In this document: positions 10,467 through 19,176 of the stretch, in pieces | Numbering within the stretch: position 1 is the stretch's first letter | Layout: each line of letters begins with the position of its first letter | Assembly (NCBI RefSeq): GCF_014077005.1 | Contig: NZ_JACGVC010000049.1 | Coordinates: 529,527 to 593,526 of the forward strand | Length of the DNA: 64,000 nt | Reading direction: 5' to 3' | Source of the DNA: Colwellia sp. MB3u-45 | GTDB lineage: Bacteria > Pseudomonadota > Gammaproteobacteria > Enterobacterales > Alteromonadaceae | Notes under the pieces: generated by a model | The model's database searches: none | What the model saw: the letters and a program-made list of their open reading frames with translations, nothing else | What the model was told of the DNA's origin: nothing | Translations under genes and position numbers: made by a program

Positions 10467-11507
10467 ATGAGTATAACTTCGGACACTATTTCTTCAATTT
10501 CAGCATTACTGAACTTATCAGATTCTCAATATTGTATTTACGACATCGGTCGTCGAGTAGATAAAATATCAATAGAGCAATTTGAACAAATTGAAGCAGC
10601 TCAACTGCCTTACCCCTTTCCAATTCAAGGTCATGCAATGCTTGCCATTGCATTTTGGCAAAAGCAATCTACTAGCCCTTACTTATGGTTTGTCAAACTA
10701 CCGTTAGATGAACGAGGTCTATTAAATCAAGGAGCTAGGAATCATTTTATTGCCATTATTGTTGAAGCCTTAGGTGAAAACCTTACGGTAAATCCAACCG
10801 AGCAACAAGAAGCGTTACTGAAGAAAAATCCTTATCACTTTACACCGGCCCAGTATAAATTAGCCGCGATAAATAGTGTTTTGTCAACGTCGCTTAAACA
10901 AGCGGCCAGCAAGTTTTATGCACCTGCACAACGTTACTTATCGGGTGTCAACGGATGGGAAGCTTGGCAAGACCTTGGGGTACAAGGTTTATCTGACTTT
11001 GCCTTTCGACTCAACGAAGCTAACAACAGTGAGGTTTTAACCAACGCTTTAAGTTACTTGCCTGAACAAGTACTTGTTCCCTTATCTTCTGCACTTGAAA
11101 ACGTTAGCTTACCTGTTGACGTTATTGAGCAAATAACACTACGTTTTCAACAAGCACAAGCCAGTAACAATACCGTCATTACCATCGCGTTGTTACGTGC
11201 ACTTGCATCGAGTACAGAGCACACTTATAGTCAAAGCCTGCTGAATAATTTAATCATTAATCAAAGGTTAGATGAAGATATACTGATTATTATTGCGGGT
11301 CGTTTATGGCCAATATTAAGTACGGAAAAAATGCTTTTTGTCTACTTAGAGCATTTAATAAAAGATAAAAACAAGGCCTTATTTTCAGCAATATTTAAAG
11401 ATTTAGTTGCAATACCGATGATACGCCCCGTACTATTGCAAGCCATTCGTTCACCAAAACGCAGCCCTGATTTGGCCCAAGCCATTGGCACGCTTTTTAA
11501 ACCATAG
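10467..11507 (+). CDS. DUF3549 family protein
   Basis: 346 aa soluble protein of unknown function. The N-terminal block SQYCIYDIGRRVDKISIEQF followed by an 'E.aqlPYPFPiQghA' stretch (about residues 19-60) is characteristic of DUF3549. The rest is predicted helical and may form repeat-like solenoid structure. The stop is 8 bases before a DUF3301 gene, and truC is divergent upstream; this neighbourhood is conserved in Vibrio and Shewanella relatives. Function unknown. Confidence 0.85.
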   Translation: MSITSDTISSISALLNLSDSQYCIYDIGRRVDKISIEQFEQIEAAQLPYPFPIQGHAMLAIAFWQKQSTSPYLWFVKLPLDERGLLNQGARNHFIAIIVEALGENLTVNPTEQQEALLKKNPYHFTPAQYKLAAINSVLSTSLKQAASKFYAPAQRYLSGVNGWEAWQDLGVQGLSDFAFRLNEANNSEVLTNALSYLPEQVLVPLSSALENVSLPVDVIEQITLRFQQAQASNNTVITIALLRALASSTEHTYSQSLLNNLIINQRLDEDILIIIAGRLWPILSTEKMLFVYLEHLIKDKNKALFSAIFKDLVAIPMIRPVLLQAIRSPKRSPDLAQAIGTLFKP

Positions 11508-11515
11508 GCATTCTC

Positions 11516-11818
11516 ATGGAAAATATTTACTATCTACTTTTTATCGGCTTACTCTTTTGGTATTTTGTATATTTACGAAAAGTATCTGAGTATGCTCGCT
11601 CCCATGTTGATAAATATTGTAAAGATGAAAATTTGCAATTTATAGCGATAGCGCGTTTATCGAGTCGATTTAGGTTCTCTAAACGCTTAGGACCACATTG
11701 GTTAAGTCATTTTGATTTTGAATTTAGTGGTGATGGTGAATCTACATACCATGGCACAATGATATTACGCGGTTACAAACTTGACAATATCGACACGCCC
11801 CCTTACCGAGTTAACTAA
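11516..11818 (+). CDS. DUF3301 family membrane-anchored protein
   Basis: 100 aa with an N-terminal membrane segment (about 3-20) and a short cytoplasmic domain ending FSGDGESTYHGTMILRGYKL, as seen in DUF3301. It follows DUF3549 by 8 bases and is presumably co-transcribed; a terminator follows. Function unknown. Confidence 0.82.
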   Translation: MENIYYLLFIGLLFWYFVYLRKVSEYARSHVDKYCKDENLQFIAIARLSSRFRFSKRLGPHWLSHFDFEFSGDGESTYHGTMILRGYKLDNIDTPPYRVN

Positions 11819-11848
11819 CACAACGCTGAATAAATAAGCAGGTAAAGG

Positions 11849-11875
11849 AAAAGCGACCTTAAGTCGCTTTTTTTT
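11849..11875 (+). terminator. Rho-independent terminator after DUF3301
   Basis: A 9-bp stem AAAAGCGAC/GTCGCTTTT (11849-11857 with 11863-11871) around CTTAA runs straight into a T stretch. Confidence 0.9.
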
Positions 11876-12246
11876 GATTTCGCTAATTATGCCCTTAACA
11901 TATCGTTCCAAAAGGGTCTGTTCACTCCATGAATAACCTAAACGTCCTGCAAAGTATCCATATTAACCTAAATATATAACCTAATACTCTCTGAGCAATA
12001 AATTGATTAACGCTATAAATACAACGCTATTTTTTCTCTGTACTTAATCGTCTCCCTAGCTCTGTGCCTACTTAACAGTATGGAGTCTACTTTAATTGAT
12101 GTGCTAAAATAGCTAGATAAACTTTTATTTTTATTAGTTTGATAAATGCCTATAAATGCACAAACAAATATCTCAGATAAACTGACTTCGCAGGCTAAAT
12201 TAGTTACCCTTGATAACTCTCATTGAGTTTTATTTTAGTAATTTTC
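11876..12246. other. Spacer upstream of the DUF805 gene
   Basis: AT-rich and without a supported gene; presumably it carries the promoter of the next gene, but no convincing -35/-10 pair was fixed. Confidence 0.4.
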
Positions 12247-12277
12247 AAGTTAGCGTATACCGCCATATAGCTAACTT
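12247..12277 (+). promoter_or_regulatory. Hairpin just before the DUF805 ribosome site
   Basis: AAGTTAGC (12247-12254) pairs with GCTAACTT (12270-12277), followed by ATTTTT and then the GGAGG ribosome site at 12284-12288. It could be a weak attenuator or a 5'-leader structure. Seen in sequence only. Confidence 0.35.
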
Positions 12278-12292
12278 ATTTTTGGAGGTCTT

Positions 12293-13411
12293 TTGCAACT
12301 TATTAAGTCGCTATTTTGCTGGCACGGTTTTGATAACCGACAACGTTTTATCTTTATTAGTCTTACATGTTTTCTTGCTTTTATCATACTAAATGAAAGC
12401 TTGAGTGATCATAAATTCAGCGCCATTTTTATACTGTTATTATGTTCATCAACATACTTAGCGGCTACTCGGCGCCGACTCAATGATGCGCACCTACATA
12501 ACACTTGGATTCTAGCGCCTGCGGGCAGTTTTTTGGTAACAGGTTTTTTCATTGTTTTTACTGGCTACAACAGCAGCTATTGGTTGCTATTAATACCTTT
12601 ACTTATGATGGTAGTACTTTTAACTTACCCAAGTAAAAGTCAAAAGCGCTATATACTTGGTTATAATGGTCCAGTTAATTTATCTGATTTTCAACAACTA
12701 AAAAAAACTAACTCTCGTAACAGCCAACGTATTGAACCTACTATGAATAGTGTCAATATCAGTCAATCTTCAATTAATAAAAATGATTATTCGCCACTTG
12801 CAGATAACAATCAAAATACCTCTTCAACCACCCATGCCAATCACTTCAGTGATAGTTCGCAAGATAAAGTCGAACTTGCTGAGTCAATTCGCTTAGCGCT
12901 TTTTAGCAAAAAAAATAGCCAACTCACTATAGCCTTGATTAGCTTTTTATTAGTAATAGCATTCATTATATCAATGCTATTTGCTAAACCAACACCGGCT
13001 GATAATCCTGTGGAACACACAAGTGAAATTCAAAAAACAGCAAAAGAATTTCAACATCAAATAACATTACCAGACAACTTCTCTATCATGATCGCTGCTG
13101 ATAACGCTATTGTCATCCAGTGGCAAGCTAGTGTTAAAGATAACCTTAACGTTTGGTCCCTAGGCACTGCTGCAGGTGATAAAAGTTGTAAAAGCATCGA
13201 GTTTACGAAAGAAGAAGTGATCAGAACCTATAGTGTCAGCACAATAGATAACAAGTATTATGCCTATTTTTCGCCATTAGACACCAAAGCGTTAATTAAA
13301 AATATCGCTTTTAAAAACAAATTTTTACTCTGCGGTTACAGTTTCTCATTAAAAGGTAGTCAAGCTAGGTTAGGGAAATCGCCTTTTTATGCCAATTTAA
13401 TTGAATATTAA
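12293..13411 (+). CDS. DUF805 domain membrane protein with C-terminal extension
   Basis: 372 aa. The TTG start at 12293 is supported by a strong GGAGG four bases upstream. The N-terminal ~115 residues are a DUF805 membrane domain with the RRRLNDAHLHNTW motif and three or four hydrophobic segments. A polar Ser/Asn-rich linker (about 135-200) follows, then another membrane segment (about 213-233) and a periplasmic C-terminal domain with three Cys residues. Function unknown; the extended C-terminus is larger than simple DUF805 proteins such as E. coli YhaH. Confidence 0.8.
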   Translation: MQLIKSLFCWHGFDNRQRFIFISLTCFLAFIILNESLSDHKFSAIFILLLCSSTYLAATRRRLNDAHLHNTWILAPAGSFLVTGFFIVFTGYNSSYWLLLIPLLMMVVLLTYPSKSQKRYILGYNGPVNLSDFQQLKKTNSRNSQRIEPTMNSVNISQSSINKNDYSPLADNNQNTSSTTHANHFSDSSQDKVELAESIRLALFSKKNSQLTIALISFLLVIAFIISMLFAKPTPADNPVEHTSEIQKTAKEFQHQITLPDNFSIMIAADNAIVIQWQASVKDNLNVWSLGTAAGDKSCKSIEFTKEEVIRTYSVSTIDNKYYAYFSPLDTKALIKNIAFKNKFLLCGYSFSLKGSQARLGKSPFYANLIEY

Positions 13412-13565
13412 TTTGACCTAAAAATAAAAAAACCAGCATTGAATTAATTGATGATTGGATTTAAAGAGGGGTTAATGGCCTTGTTTAAAATAAGCTTTAA
13501 CAAAATTTCTTGTTAGATTGGCTTAAAATTAGACTGGCATTAGTACGTTGAGTGAATTTTAGACG

Positions 13566-13590
13566 AAAAAAAAGCGGTTCAATGAACCGC
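13566..13590 (-). terminator. Terminator of the CsrB-like RNA
   Basis: GCGGTTC/GAACCGC stem (13574-13590, 3-base loop) followed on the minus strand by eight T residues. Confidence 0.93.
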
Positions 13591-13692
13591 ATTTCTATAA
13601 CTAGCTTATATGCATCCTGCATAAATATATAATGTTCCCTCTTCATCCATAAAGAGCTATCCCTAGCCTTTCCTAGCAAACCTTTTGCTGTC

Positions 13693-13797
13693 CATATTGT
13701 CCTTAATAATAACTATCCTAGTTACATCATATTGTCCTTAATAGTAACTATCCTAGTTACATCCTATTATCCTTAATAATAACTATCCTAGTTACAT
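13693..13797 (-). repeat. Three 35-bp tandem repeats inside the CsrB-like RNA
   Basis: Units at 13693-13727, 13728-13762 and 13763-13797 differ at only a few positions. Each carries the dyad TAACTA-TCC-TAGTTA (plus strand), which on the RNA is a hairpin with GGA in its loop, the preferred CsrA site. The array looks like an internal duplication that multiplied CsrA sites. Confidence 0.92.
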
Positions 13798-13943
13798 CAA
13801 TTGTCTATATTCATCTTCCTGATGATTATTCCGTGACAACTATTCAATCTATCCTTGTGAGACATCCTATCTCTTTGCTAATCTAAGCATCCTAGTGGTA
13901 AACCATTACCGTTATTCGTAATCCCTTTGTCTTCCTGACAGGT

Positions 13944-13973
13944 ATAATAGTAGACTAAATGCTAGCTTTTCAA
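13944..13973 (-). promoter_or_regulatory. Promoter of the CsrB-like RNA
   Basis: On the minus strand TTGAAA (13973-13968) and TATTAT (13949-13944) are separated by 18 bases, each 5/6 to the sigma70 consensus. Transcription would start near 13936-13939, just before the first GGA motif. Confidence 0.7.
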
Positions 13974-14106
13974 AGTAGGTGATTTAAAAAAAACATCAAA
14001 AAATCAATCGCAGCATTGAAAAATAAAAAATAAACCTATAAAAACAACAGCTTAAAATAAATAAAAATATGTACATGCCTATCAAAAGTATTATATCTTA
14101 CAGTAA

Positions 14107-14124
14107 TGTGAGACATGTCTTACA
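14107..14124 (-). promoter_or_regulatory. UvrY/GacA-type upstream activating box
   Basis: TGTGAGACATGTCTTACA is an 18-bp near-perfect palindrome matching the TGTAAG-N6-CTTACA pattern bound by GacA/UvrY/VarA regulators at 11 of the 12 defined bases. It lies about 180 bases upstream of the predicted csrB start, a usual distance for this site. Confidence 0.8.
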
Positions 14125-14716
14125 TTGAGTTAGCGCATTCAGGTGTACGAAAAACAAACTACTAGTATTGTGCCCCTTGCATTTTAAGATGCAGACTTGT
14201 GCAAGCTGAGAAAGGGTTCGCTACCAGACATAATTTAAGGCAGCACAATATAGGGTGAAAGTAACAGAAAGTTGGTTACCAGAGCCAAAAGCGTTTATTC
14301 TCGGCAACTGCGTGTGTGTCACCTTAGTAACTCAGATTTAGGTGGGAGCGTCTATATTGGAGTCTCTATGTGGGAGCGTTTATATAAAAGCCTTTAGGTA
14401 AGAGTCTCTATATAAAAGTATTGCCAAAATCGATAACACCAAAGGTGACGCTTTCTTGGCTTGCTCGTTGGGAGTTAAGTTAGAAATGATAAGGGTCTAT
14501 AACAAAAAGCCTACTAGAAATGTTATGAGAAAATCTTTTAGTTAGTTAAGTGCTAATGTCGCTATAACATCACAGCCAATAACTAAATGCCAGTCGCCCA
14601 TAATCAATGAAAACCATAACCCTAGTGACGAGTTGATGATTTAGCTAGCGAGCTAAAGTAAAGCTTTTGGTTGTATCACTTTACTTATATAAAATTGACA
14701 GCTAAATGCTTAAGAA
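14125..14716. other. Spacer between the csrB control region and the GNAT gene
   Basis: No supported gene. Loose repeats of GTGGGAGCG and TCTATAT/TATATAAAAG occur at about 14341-14420. Their role is unknown. Confidence 0.4.
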
Positions 14717-15367
14717 TTAACTTTCCGCTGCTTCTCGATAATAAACCATCAAAGAACCAGAGACATTACCAACAGCAACTTCTTTAATGAACTGATAGTT
14801 TACGTCTTTAAAAAATGCTTTATATTTTTTACTGGTAGCGTAAACAGCAACGCCTTCACTGTCTTTGTGCTCTGCTAAAATGGTATTTACCGCTGCCATT
14901 AAATAATGACCAAAGCCATGGTGTTGATGTAATGGATGTATAGCAATAAAAGACAACATGTGAAATTTTTTCAACGGAACTGTCGCTAAAACAATATTTT
15001 CTTTTTCAATCATTTGTTTGGTACTAAAATAACCGGCACCCAGCATCATTTTCAAGCGCCAATGCCAAAATCGCTCAGATGACACACCTTCTTCAGGGTT
15101 ATTTAAGCAGGCAACACCCACCATGGTTTCACCTAAATACAAACCGATCATTGGCTGCTTTGCTTGCCAAAAAACATTCAGTTCTTCGCGTATCGCTGCC
15201 CGTAAGCGTTGTTCATAATCGCTTTTATCCGCAGAGAATATTTCAAGAAACACCGGGTCATCATGATACGCTTGGTATAATAATGATGCGGCTAATTTTA
15301 AATCTTCAGCCGAAAGGTATGCAGCTTTTATATCGACATTGGTTTTTTCAATGACTTCTGGTGACAT
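14717..15367 (-). CDS. GNAT-family N-acetyltransferase
   Basis: 216 aa. The C-terminal half carries the GNAT acetyl-CoA-binding pattern FIAIHPLHQHHGFGHYLM (about residues 136-153), and the N-terminal part fits the fold's first helices (DLKLAASLLYQAYHDDPVF). Substrate unknown. Monocistronic; CsrB lies downstream and an exported anchor-H protein upstream. Confidence 0.82.
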   Translation of the reverse strand: MSPEVIEKTNVDIKAAYLSAEDLKLAASLLYQAYHDDPVFLEIFSADKSDYEQRLRAAIREELNVFWQAKQPMIGLYLGETMVGVACLNNPEEGVSSERFWHWRLKMMLGAGYFSTKQMIEKENIVLATVPLKKFHMLSFIAIHPLHQHHGFGHYLMAAVNTILAEHKDSEGVAVYATSKKYKAFFKDVNYQFIKEVAVGNVSGSLMVYYREAAES

Positions 15368-15549
15368 CTAGAGTCCCTCATAAATAGTACGATTTTTATT
15401 GTTTTTTTATCTATCAACCATATCAGGATATTAGAAATCAGGTCAAACTTTATTACTATACATAAGCGACAAGCCACGCTATTTTCGCTAATAGTCGCTT
15501 TATTACTGCGAAATAACATAACCTTGTCAGTTTAATTTATTTTTTAATA

Positions 15550-16404
15550 TCACCCGAATTTAACTAAACAATAACGGTAAACTAAGGCCAATAATGCGCC
15601 GAACAACAACCAACTGCTGCCTCCTGAGTGTTCATCGTAGTATTCAACCGCTATATACTCAGGATCATAGTCGCTACTTTCTAATGGCAGTGCATAAAGC
15701 GCATTAGTATTGTTGGCACTGTAAGTCGCCACCACAGGACTAAAGCCCACTTCATATAAATCAATTAGCACATCATAATGATCTGCTACATAACCTGAAT
15801 CTAACTGAGTAACTACTTCAAACTCATCTTCACTATCTTCGCCAGTAATAACAAAGTCATCACTAGAAAAGTACAAAACCCAAGGCCCACCGTTTTGACT
15901 CAGGTATAAATCAGCATAAACAACGGCTTGTTCATTCGCCATTGACGATAATATATCGGCATCGAATGTGACGCTAAAACTCTGATAATAGCCGTCTTCA
16001 TCAATATCCAGAATAAGCTCACTGTAACCGCTGTAAATTGAAAAACTATGATACGAGCCGGCATCATATTCAGTATCTTGACTTAGCGCTGATGTGAGTA
16101 AATTTGATGTTGCTTTTTGCTGGCGGGCATAGCTTACCTCAGGTCGACTCATGCCTTTAAATGCTAAGGTTCTCTGGGAAATCTTGACTTGCCCTTTAGG
16201 GTTAAGGTTAGTTTTTTCACGCTCGACGACATTATTTTTTAATCCGCTAACAGAGCGACTTGCCTGTTCAACTTCTAGCTGCGTTTGTGCAACAGACACT
16301 TGGCTGACCAACAACAATGTTGCCGTTAACTTGATAGTAAATTTCTGATTAAATAGCTTATTAAGTCGTTTGTTAAACAGTTTATAAAAAATTTTATTAA
16401 ACAT
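15550..16404 (-). CDS. Choice-of-anchor H family exported protein
   Basis: 284 aa. A long basic N-terminus precedes a signal peptide ending near VSVAQ (about residue 40). The centre (about 110-230) is Tyr/Asp-rich with YDAGSYHSFSIYSGYS, as in choice-of-anchor H proteins. The C-terminus HSGGSSWLLFGALLALVYR plus a short basic tail resembles a GlyGly-CTERM sorting signal (Gly pair, hydrophobic helix, basic end), processed by rhombosortase in other bacteria. It is divergent from the PepSY/two-component operon, and a TTCAG direct repeat lies 47 bases before its ATG. Function unknown. Confidence 0.75.
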   Translation of the reverse strand: MFNKIFYKLFNKRLNKLFNQKFTIKLTATLLLVSQVSVAQTQLEVEQASRSVSGLKNNVVEREKTNLNPKGQVKISQRTLAFKGMSRPEVSYARQQKATSNLLTSALSQDTEYDAGSYHSFSIYSGYSELILDIDEDGYYQSFSVTFDADILSSMANEQAVVYADLYLSQNGGPWVLYFSSDDFVITGEDSEDEFEVVTQLDSGYVADHYDVLIDLYEVGFSPVVATYSANNTNALYALPLESSDYDPEYIAVEYYDEHSGGSSWLLFGALLALVYRYCLVKFG

Positions 16405-16450
16405 AATGATAGCCTTGATAAAGTATGGCTGTCATTTAACCTGAGGTATT

Positions 16451-16467
16451 CTGAACCCTAGCTGAAC
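16451..16467 (-). promoter_or_regulatory. Direct-repeat box A (TTCAG-N6-TTCAG) before the anchor-H gene
   Basis: Plus strand CTGAAC-N5-CTGAAC reads GTTCAG-N5-GTTCAG toward the anchor-H gene. The 11-bp period fits a tandem OmpR/PhoP-family regulator site. Matching boxes lie before the PepSY operon and before the DUF3300 gene. Confidence 0.65.
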
Positions 16468-16540
16468 ACTGTTTTTAACTTTTAAATACTACCGTCATTA
16501 AACACCATGAGATGCAGACGAATAAAACAGTAAGCTTATA

Positions 16541-16556
16541 TTCAGAAAGCATTCAG
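16541..16556 (+). promoter_or_regulatory. Direct-repeat box B (TTCAG-N6-TTCAG) before the PepSY operon
   Basis: TTCAGAAAGCATTCAG, with 11-bp spacing and followed by TTTA, about 100 bases before the PepSY ATG. Probable autoregulatory site of the response regulator encoded in the operon. Confidence 0.65.
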
Positions 16557-16657
16557 TTTAGTTATTTTAAAATAACCCCTACTTGGATTCTATCCATCAT
16601 TATTTTACACTGTTTGACAATCTCGTTTTGATCAAGTCGTTTTAATAAGGTTTCACA

Positions 16658-16969
16658 ATGAAAAAACAATTATTTATCTTAAGCGTAGTAACGTCATTAA
16701 TAGCAGCCCCAGTGTTTGCTAGTATTGAGGCTACGCCTAATAGCTTGATGATTGTAAAAGCTAACTATGGTCAATCTAACAGTGCTAAATCACTTAGTCC
16801 TCAACAAGCGGCCCGAATTGTTCAAAATAAATTTGGCGGTAAAATATTAAAAGTTAATAACAATGGTTCTAAAAAAAATCCAAGCTACCGGGTAAAGTTA
16901 CTTAAAGACAACGGTCATGTAATTTCAGTTAACGTTGACGCCCAATCAGGCCGTGTATCAGGAAACTAA
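16658..16969 (+). CDS. PepSY-domain exported protein
   Basis: 103 aa. Signal peptide to about residue 21 (APVFA), then one PepSY domain: LSPQQAARIVQNKFGGKILK (about 46-65) and VISVNVDAQSGRV (about 87-99). The ATG at 16658 has AAGG upstream. It is the first gene of an operon with a response regulator (3-base gap) and a histidine kinase. In similar systems such proteins act as periplasmic sensors or stress-induced inhibitors; that role is inference. Confidence 0.85.
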   Translation: MKKQLFILSVVTSLIAAPVFASIEATPNSLMIVKANYGQSNSAKSLSPQQAARIVQNKFGGKILKVNNNGSKKNPSYRVKLLKDNGHVISVNVDAQSGRVSGN

Positions 16970-16972
16970 TTA

Positions 16973-17662
16973 ATGCGAATTTTGCTCATCGAAGACGATA
17001 AAAATCTGCAACAACACGTGAAAGATCATTTAATCACGGCAAAATACTGTGTCGATGTGGCAAGTGATGGTGAGCATGGTTTATTTCAAGGCCAAGAGTT
17101 TCCATACGATGCGGCTATTATTGATTTAGGCTTACCAAAAATTGACGGCGTGAGCGTTGTTAAATCTTTGCGCGAACAAGGTTTTAGCTTTCCTATATTA
17201 ATACTCACGGCGCGTGGTAGTTGGCAAGATAAAGTCGCTGGATTAGACGCTGGCGCTGATGATTATTTAACTAAACCTTTTCATATTGAAGAACTTTTAG
17301 CACGGTTAAATGCCTTAATTAGACGCAGTGCCGGTCAAGCAAGTCCGTTAATCGCAAATGGCCCCTTTGCGATTAACACCGCAAGTAGGCAGGTTAGCGT
17401 TAATCAACAGGCTATTTCGCTCAGTAGTTATGAATACAAATTATTTGAATATTTGATGCACCATTTAGGTGAAGTCAAATCAAAAACACAGCTCACCGAA
17501 CATATTTATGATCAAGACTTTGACTTGGACTCCAACGTGATAGAAGTTTTTATCCGCCGCCTACGAAAGAAACTTGACCCTGAAAACCAATACCAATTTA
17601 TTGAAACGTTACGTGGCCAAGGCTATTTATTAAAAGACTTAACACATCTAACCTCTGGTTAA
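16973..17662 (+). CDS. OmpR/PhoP-family response regulator
   Basis: 229 aa. Receiver domain with acidic pair (EDD, residues 7-9), phosphoacceptor Asp51 (IIDLGLP), conserved Lys101 (LTKPF), then a winged-helix DNA-binding domain (about 130-225) with SSYEYKLFEYL and VIEVFIRRLRKKLD. The start overlaps nothing, but its ribosome site (CAGGAA) lies in the end of the PepSY gene. Likely binds the three TTCAG-N6-TTCAG boxes in this region. PhoP/QseB-like, but the exact ortholog is uncertain. Confidence 0.93.
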   Translation: MRILLIEDDKNLQQHVKDHLITAKYCVDVASDGEHGLFQGQEFPYDAAIIDLGLPKIDGVSVVKSLREQGFSFPILILTARGSWQDKVAGLDAGADDYLTKPFHIEELLARLNALIRRSAGQASPLIANGPFAINTASRQVSVNQQAISLSSYEYKLFEYLMHHLGEVKSKTQLTEHIYDQDFDLDSNVIEVFIRRLRKKLDPENQYQFIETLRGQGYLLKDLTHLTSG

Positions 17663-17710
17663 TCAAACTAACATAGCATTGGGCTTTTATTTTACAAAAG
17701 GTAAATTTAG

Positions 17711-19093
17711 TTGTTAAATTCGCTAAAAAAGTCACTTAAATCATTAAAAACCAGAGTGCTGCTTAGTGCCTTATTAATGATTTTCATCTTATTGCCCATT
17801 GTTGGGTTGATTATCAGTAATGCCTATGAAAAACATATGCTTGCTAGTTTAAAAAATGAACTCTCTGCTTATTCCTACTCAATTTTAGCCATTATTGAAG
17901 TTGAAAATAACAGCTTGCTGATGCCTGAGCAGTTATTGGAAACGCAATTTAATGTTAGCCAGTCAGGCTTATATGCGGTGCTCACTAGTAGCTCAGCAAC
18001 CATGCAAGAAAATACGGCGCATCAACTACCCAGCTCACCTGAAAAGCTTTGGAGTTCTCAGTCATTACTGTCGCCATGGACGGCAGAAAACTTTCAACAA
18101 CCTCACTTAGGAGAAAGTGCATTTTATCAAGCTCAGATAGCAGCGCAGCCACACTTTGTTTATAGCTTAAGTGTCAGTTATGGCAGTGAACAACAACCTT
18201 TGCCCATGACCCTACATATTATTAAACAACAAAACGACTTAACTCAGATGATGGCCGAATTTCATCGCCAATTAATGCTAGGGTTAGCCGGTTTAATGCT
18301 AGTACTTTTATTGATTCAATACCTTTGGTCGTTATGGACGTTAAAGCCGTTAAAAACCTTACAAACAGAGCTTAGTGATGTCGAACAAGGCAAAAGTGAG
18401 CGTCTTATCGGCACTTACCCAACCGAGCTACATCAAGTGACTGAGCAATTGAATTTATTATTAAATGCCGAACAAAAACAGCGCCAGCGCTATCGTAATG
18501 CCTTATCAGATCTCGCTCATAGTTTAAAAACACCCCTGGCCGTTATGCAAACTCAGGCCGCGCTATCGCCACTAACTCAAGAGCAGCTCAATATTATTAA
18601 TGCCATCATTGAATATCAGTTACGCAAAGCACAAAGCGCTGGCCAATCCTCCTGGTACTTGGGTACAGCGGTAGCACCAATAGCCAATAAATTAATCAAA
18701 AGTTTAGAAAAAATATACCGCGATAAATCCTTATTATTTGTGGTCAATATCACCGATGAATGCAACTTTAAAGGTGATGAAGCCGATCTATTAGAAATAC
18801 TAGGTAACCTATTAGATAACGCCTGCAAAGCCGCTAAGCAAGAAATACAACTTGAGATCCGTCACAGTAGCAAAAACATGATGATCATTATTGAAGATGA
18901 CGGGGCTGGCATAGCGCCCGACTTAAGAGAAGAGATATTACAACGTGGTACTCGAGCCGACACTTATCAGCATGGTCATGGCATTGGTTTGGCGATAGTG
19001 CGAGATTTAGTCAATAGTTACCAAGGTAGCATATGCATTGAGTCGTCAGCGCGACTAAAAGGTGCCAAGTTTACACTTAATTTCCCACTATAA
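17711..19093 (+). CDS. Sensor histidine kinase, PhoQ/QseC-like
   Basis: 460 aa. A TTG start at 17711 is used because an AAAGG site lies 10 bases upstream and the basic N-terminus precedes the first membrane segment (about 16-36); the first in-frame ATG would cut into that helix. A periplasmic domain (about 40-185), second membrane helix (about 188-210) and HAMP-like linker precede the H-box DLAHSLKTPL with His270. The ATPase domain shows NLLDNACKAA, EDDGAGI and GHGIGLAIV. It pairs with the response regulator 48 bases upstream. Signal unknown. Confidence 0.9.
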   Translation: MLNSLKKSLKSLKTRVLLSALLMIFILLPIVGLIISNAYEKHMLASLKNELSAYSYSILAIIEVENNSLLMPEQLLETQFNVSQSGLYAVLTSSSATMQENTAHQLPSSPEKLWSSQSLLSPWTAENFQQPHLGESAFYQAQIAAQPHFVYSLSVSYGSEQQPLPMTLHIIKQQNDLTQMMAEFHRQLMLGLAGLMLVLLLIQYLWSLWTLKPLKTLQTELSDVEQGKSERLIGTYPTELHQVTEQLNLLLNAEQKQRQRYRNALSDLAHSLKTPLAVMQTQAALSPLTQEQLNIINAIIEYQLRKAQSAGQSSWYLGTAVAPIANKLIKSLEKIYRDKSLLFVVNITDECNFKGDEADLLEILGNLLDNACKAAKQEIQLEIRHSSKNMMIIIEDDGAGIAPDLREEILQRGTRADTYQHGHGIGLAIVRDLVNSYQGSICIESSARLKGAKFTLNFPL

Positions 19094-19120
19094 AATTTAA
19101 CTCACCTGATAAGTACTCGA

Positions 19121-19136
19121 TTCAGCTAACGTTCAG
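19121..19136 (+). promoter_or_regulatory. Direct-repeat box C (TTCAG-N6-TTCAG) before the DUF3300 gene
   Basis: TTCAGCTAACGTTCAG followed by TTTA, identical in both half-sites to box B. It lies 146 bases before the DUF3300 ATG and just after the kinase stop. Confidence 0.65.
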
Positions 19137-19176
19137 TTTACAGCAGTTAATATTGCTAGCATAACTTAAAAAGCTT

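Larger units (their letters stand above)
13566..13938 (-). ncRNA. csrB: CsrB-family CsrA-sequestering small RNA
   Basis: CsrB RNAs bind many CsrA dimers and relieve CsrA repression. On the minus strand this ~373-nt stretch contains about 20 GGA trinucleotides, far more than expected in AT-rich DNA. Several sit in hairpin loops: TAACTA-GGA-TAGTTA (three times), TCATC-AGGAA-GATGA (13811-13825) and ATGCA-GGA-TGCAT (around 13610-13622). Three 35-bp tandem repeats (13693-13797) each supply GGA sites. A sigma70-like promoter precedes it and a strong terminator ends it. A UvrY/GacA-like box lies about 180 bases upstream. Length is close to E. coli CsrB (369 nt). The 60-codon ORF overlapping it is not a gene. 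Confidence 0.9.

Noticed and set aside
13497..13679. 60-codon minus-strand ORF
   Set aside because: It lies in and beyond the 3' end of the CsrB-like RNA and runs through its terminator; no protein features.
13693..13797. 35-bp tandem repeats as CRISPR or replication iterons
   Set aside because: No spacers between units, and the repeats sit inside an RNA with GGA hairpins; CsrB explains them better.
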